In this document: positions 4,804-6,001 of the stretch, one piece after another
Layout: every line of letters begins with the position of its first letter
Position numbering within the stretch: position 1 is the first letter of the stretch
Source of the DNA: JALWSI01 sp964569095 [NCBI: uncultured Aquificales bacterium]
GTDB lineage: Bacteria > Thermosulfidibacterota > Thermosulfidibacteria > Thermosulfidibacterales
Length of the DNA: 6,001 nt
NCBI GenBank assembly: GCA_964569095.1
Contig: CAZMTB010000122.1
Coordinates: 1 to 6,001, forward strand
Direction: 5' to 3'
The notes under the pieces: generated by a model
What the model saw: only the letters and a program-made list of their open reading frames with translations
Told to the model about the DNA's origin: nothing
Databases searched by the model: none
Position numbers and translations under genes: made by a program

Positions 4804-5658
4804 ATGGAGGAGTACAGGTTCTCTGAAGAGGTGAGAAGAATCATCTACGAGGAGGTGCCCAGGATCCTGAGGGAGCACCCAAAGGCCAGGCTCGTGATTC
4901 TGGACATGATCTCCTCCAACGCCGCCGAGCGGGAAGCCACCGAAAGGCGGTTCGAGCGCATGTTTCAGGAGCTAAGGGAACACCACCAGAGGCTCGAAGA
5001 GCAGAACCGGAAATTCGAAGAGCACAATCGCAAGTTTGACCAGATACTTAAGCGACTGGAGGAGAACGACCGAAAGTTCGACCAGATATTCAAGCGGCTC
5101 GAAGAGAACGATCGCAAGTTCGAGAAGATGTTCAAGAAGCTGGAAGAGCACGAGGAAGAGATAAATGAAGCCCACAAGAAGATCGGGGAGGTTGACAACA
5201 AGATAGCCCGAACCCTGGGATCCCTGGGGGCCCGTTGGGGAACCGCCTCTGAGAACGCCTTCAGAGAAGCTCTGAAGGACGCCCTGGAGCGGCTCACCGA
5301 TCTGAAGGTCTTCCGATACCAGGAGAAAGACAGAGAGGGAATCATCTTCGGCAGGCCAGACCAGGTGGAGATAGACGTGGTGATCTCCAACGGCGAGGTG
5401 TGGCTCTTCGAGCTGAAGTCTGGGGTGAGCAAGGCCGACGTCTTCTACTTCAAGAAGAAGGCCGAGTTCTTCGAAAAGAAGGAGGGTCGAAAGCCCACAC
5501 GCCTCGTCATCATCTCGCCCATCCCCATTCCCCAGGCCATAGAGGCAGCCCGGTACCTGGGCATAGAGCTCTACTTCTCACCTGAACACATGGAGAGGAA
5601 AGAGCAGGTGAAACCCGAAGATCTCCTTTGGCCACCTCAATCCTCCACAGAGAGATAA
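4804..5658 (+). CDS. Coiled-coil protein with C-terminal PD-(D/E)XK nuclease-like domain (DUF3782 type)
   Basis: The protein has 284 residues in three parts. A short helical N-terminus (1-45, with IIYEEVPRILREHP at 13-26) is followed by a long, highly charged coiled coil (about 45-135). This contains three near-identical 14-residue (two-heptad) units at 74-87, 88-101 and 102-115, of the form NDRKFDQIFKRLEE. The C-terminal domain (about 138-265) starts SLGARWGTASENAFREAL and carries EIDVVI (Asp191) and FELKS (Glu203, Lys205). That D-x11-ExK pattern fits a PD-(D/E)XK nuclease fold, with Glu150 as a possible fourth acidic residue. The layout matches my memory of DUF3782-type proteins, often seen in thermophiles and cyanobacteria; their biological role is not established as far as I know. 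All catalytic positions appear present, so metal-dependent nuclease activity is possible but inferred. No signal peptide or membrane segment is seen. ATG 4804 has AGGAGG 5 nt upstream. The gene ends inside the tail of the convergent OmpA gene. Confidence 0.85.
   Translation: MEEYRFSEEVRRIIYEEVPRILREHPKARLVILDMISSNAAEREATERRFERMFQELREHHQRLEEQNRKFEEHNRKFDQILKRLEENDRKFDQIFKRLEENDRKFEKMFKKLEEHEEEINEAHKKIGEVDNKIARTLGSLGARWGTASENAFREALKDALERLTDLKVFRYQEKDREGIIFGRPDQVEIDVVISNGEVWLFELKSGVSKADVFYFKKKAEFFEKKEGRKPTRLVIISPIPIPQAIEAARYLGIELYFSPEHMERKEQVKPEDLLWPPQSSTER
5023..5148 (+). repeat. Three tandem 42-bp coding repeats in the coiled coil
   Basis: Units 5023-5064, 5065-5106 and 5107-5148 each encode 14 residues, or two heptads. 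By direct comparison units 1 and 2 agree at 32 of 42 bases and units 2 and 3 at 34 of 42, with many of the differences at third codon positions. Partial copies (NRKFEE) precede the array. This looks like internal duplication that lengthens the coiled coil in frame. Confidence 0.7.
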
Positions 5659-6001
5659 ACCTCCACCCTCCGGTTCTTGGCCCTTCCCGCTGGATTATCG
5701 GAGCCGTCGGGATTCGTGTTGGGAGCCACTGGGCGGGACTCTCCGTAACCCTTGGTGGCTATCACATCTGGTGCAATCCCCCCCTTCACCACCAGCCACT
5801 CCTTCACGGCGGCGGCCCTCATTTGGGATAGCCTAAGGTTGTACTCCTCCGATCCCTTGGAGTCGGTGTGGCCCTCAACCAGCACCTCCTTCACCTTCAT
5901 TCCCTTTATGGCCTGCGCCACCTTGCGAAGGGTCTCTTCGGCCTTCGGCCGTATGCTCCACTTGTCGAAGTCGAATAGCACGTCCCCCGAAAGGGAGATC
6001 T
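5637..6001 (-). CDS. OmpA-family protein, C-terminal peptidoglycan-binding domain (start lies beyond the right edge)
   Basis: The frame continues to the window edge with no stop; 120 residues are visible. The apparent start at 5981 is an internal GTG inside the motif SGDVLFDFD, so the true start lies outside. The visible part is a complete OmpA C-terminal domain, which anchors an outer-membrane or lipoprotein partner to the cell wall by binding diaminopimelate in peptidoglycan. Seen motifs are VLFDFD (7-12 of the visible part), VEGHTDSKGS (41-50), NLRLSQMRAAAVKEWL (54-69), TKGYGESRP (82-90) and NRRVEVYL (109-116). Asp46 and Arg61 stand 15 residues apart, as do the diaminopimelate-binding pair D271/R286 of Acinetobacter OmpA. 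Whether the missing N-terminus is a beta-barrel, a lipoprotein (Pal-like) or something else cannot be told. Its stop TGA (5639-5637) lies inside the convergent neighbour. The domain call is very secure. Confidence 0.95.
   Translation of the reverse strand, partial: ISLSGDVLFDFDKWSIRPKAEETLRKVAQAIKGMKVKEVLVEGHTDSKGSEEYNLRLSQMRAAAVKEWLVVKGGIAPDVIATKGYGESRPVAPNTNPDGSDNPAGRAKNRRVEVYLSVED

Noticed and set aside
4965-5432. 155-codon minus-strand ORF rich in Ser/Phe
   Set aside because: It is antisense to the repetitive coiled coil; its own repeats are the reverse reading of those heptads.
5637-5981. Treating the OmpA frame as complete from the GTG at 5981
   Set aside because: The residues upstream of that GTG (ISLSGD) continue the conserved OmpA-domain sequence to the window edge, so the gene is truncated, not short.

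Overview
The window looks like a chromosomal segment of a Gram-negative bacterium. An OmpA-type peptidoglycan-binding domain and a Sec-signal secreted protein point to an outer-membrane cell plan. Frequent AGG/AGA arginine and ATA isoleucine codons, compact overlapping genes and charged, Glu/Lys/Arg-rich proteins are compatible with a thermophile. I cannot fix the phylum from the sequence; a Desulfobacterota/Thermodesulfobacteriota-like lineage is only a guess. GC is moderately high by eye in the genes and lower in the one long intergenic gap.

Layout: on the minus strand, bases 1-243 hold the start of a secreted protein of unknown function that runs off the left edge. A 336-bp gap (244-579) follows, carrying a strong hairpin and a chain of tiny same-strand ORFs. 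Next is a minus-strand pair, HIT-family hydrolase (1983-2390) then phosphoglucomutase/phosphomannomutase (580-1986), joined by a GTGA stop/start overlap. From a compact 87-bp divergent region (2391-2477), era (2478-3398) and mgtE (3412-4749) run on the plus strand with a 13-bp gap. A 54-bp spacer with a perfect TTGACA box inside a 7-bp inverted repeat leads into a coiled-coil plus PD-(D/E)XK nuclease-fold protein of the DUF3782 type (4804-5658). Its tail overlaps by 22 bp the tail of a convergent, 5'-truncated OmpA-domain gene (5637 to the right edge).

How the genes fit together: HIT/PGM is a small metabolic operon (nucleotide-conjugate hydrolysis and sugar-phosphate isomerisation). Era/MgtE couples a ribosome-assembly GTPase with a gated magnesium channel. 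The left secreted gene and the right OmpA gene concern the cell envelope. The least understood gene is the DUF3782-type protein, which has an apparently intact nuclease-like active site, an expanded coiled coil with 42-bp repeats and what looks like its own promoter. I see no RNA gene, CRISPR array, insertion sequence or attachment site, and no strong evidence for a wholly new multi-gene system; the best candidates for follow-up are the DUF3782-type gene with its promoter and the small-ORF/hairpin gap.
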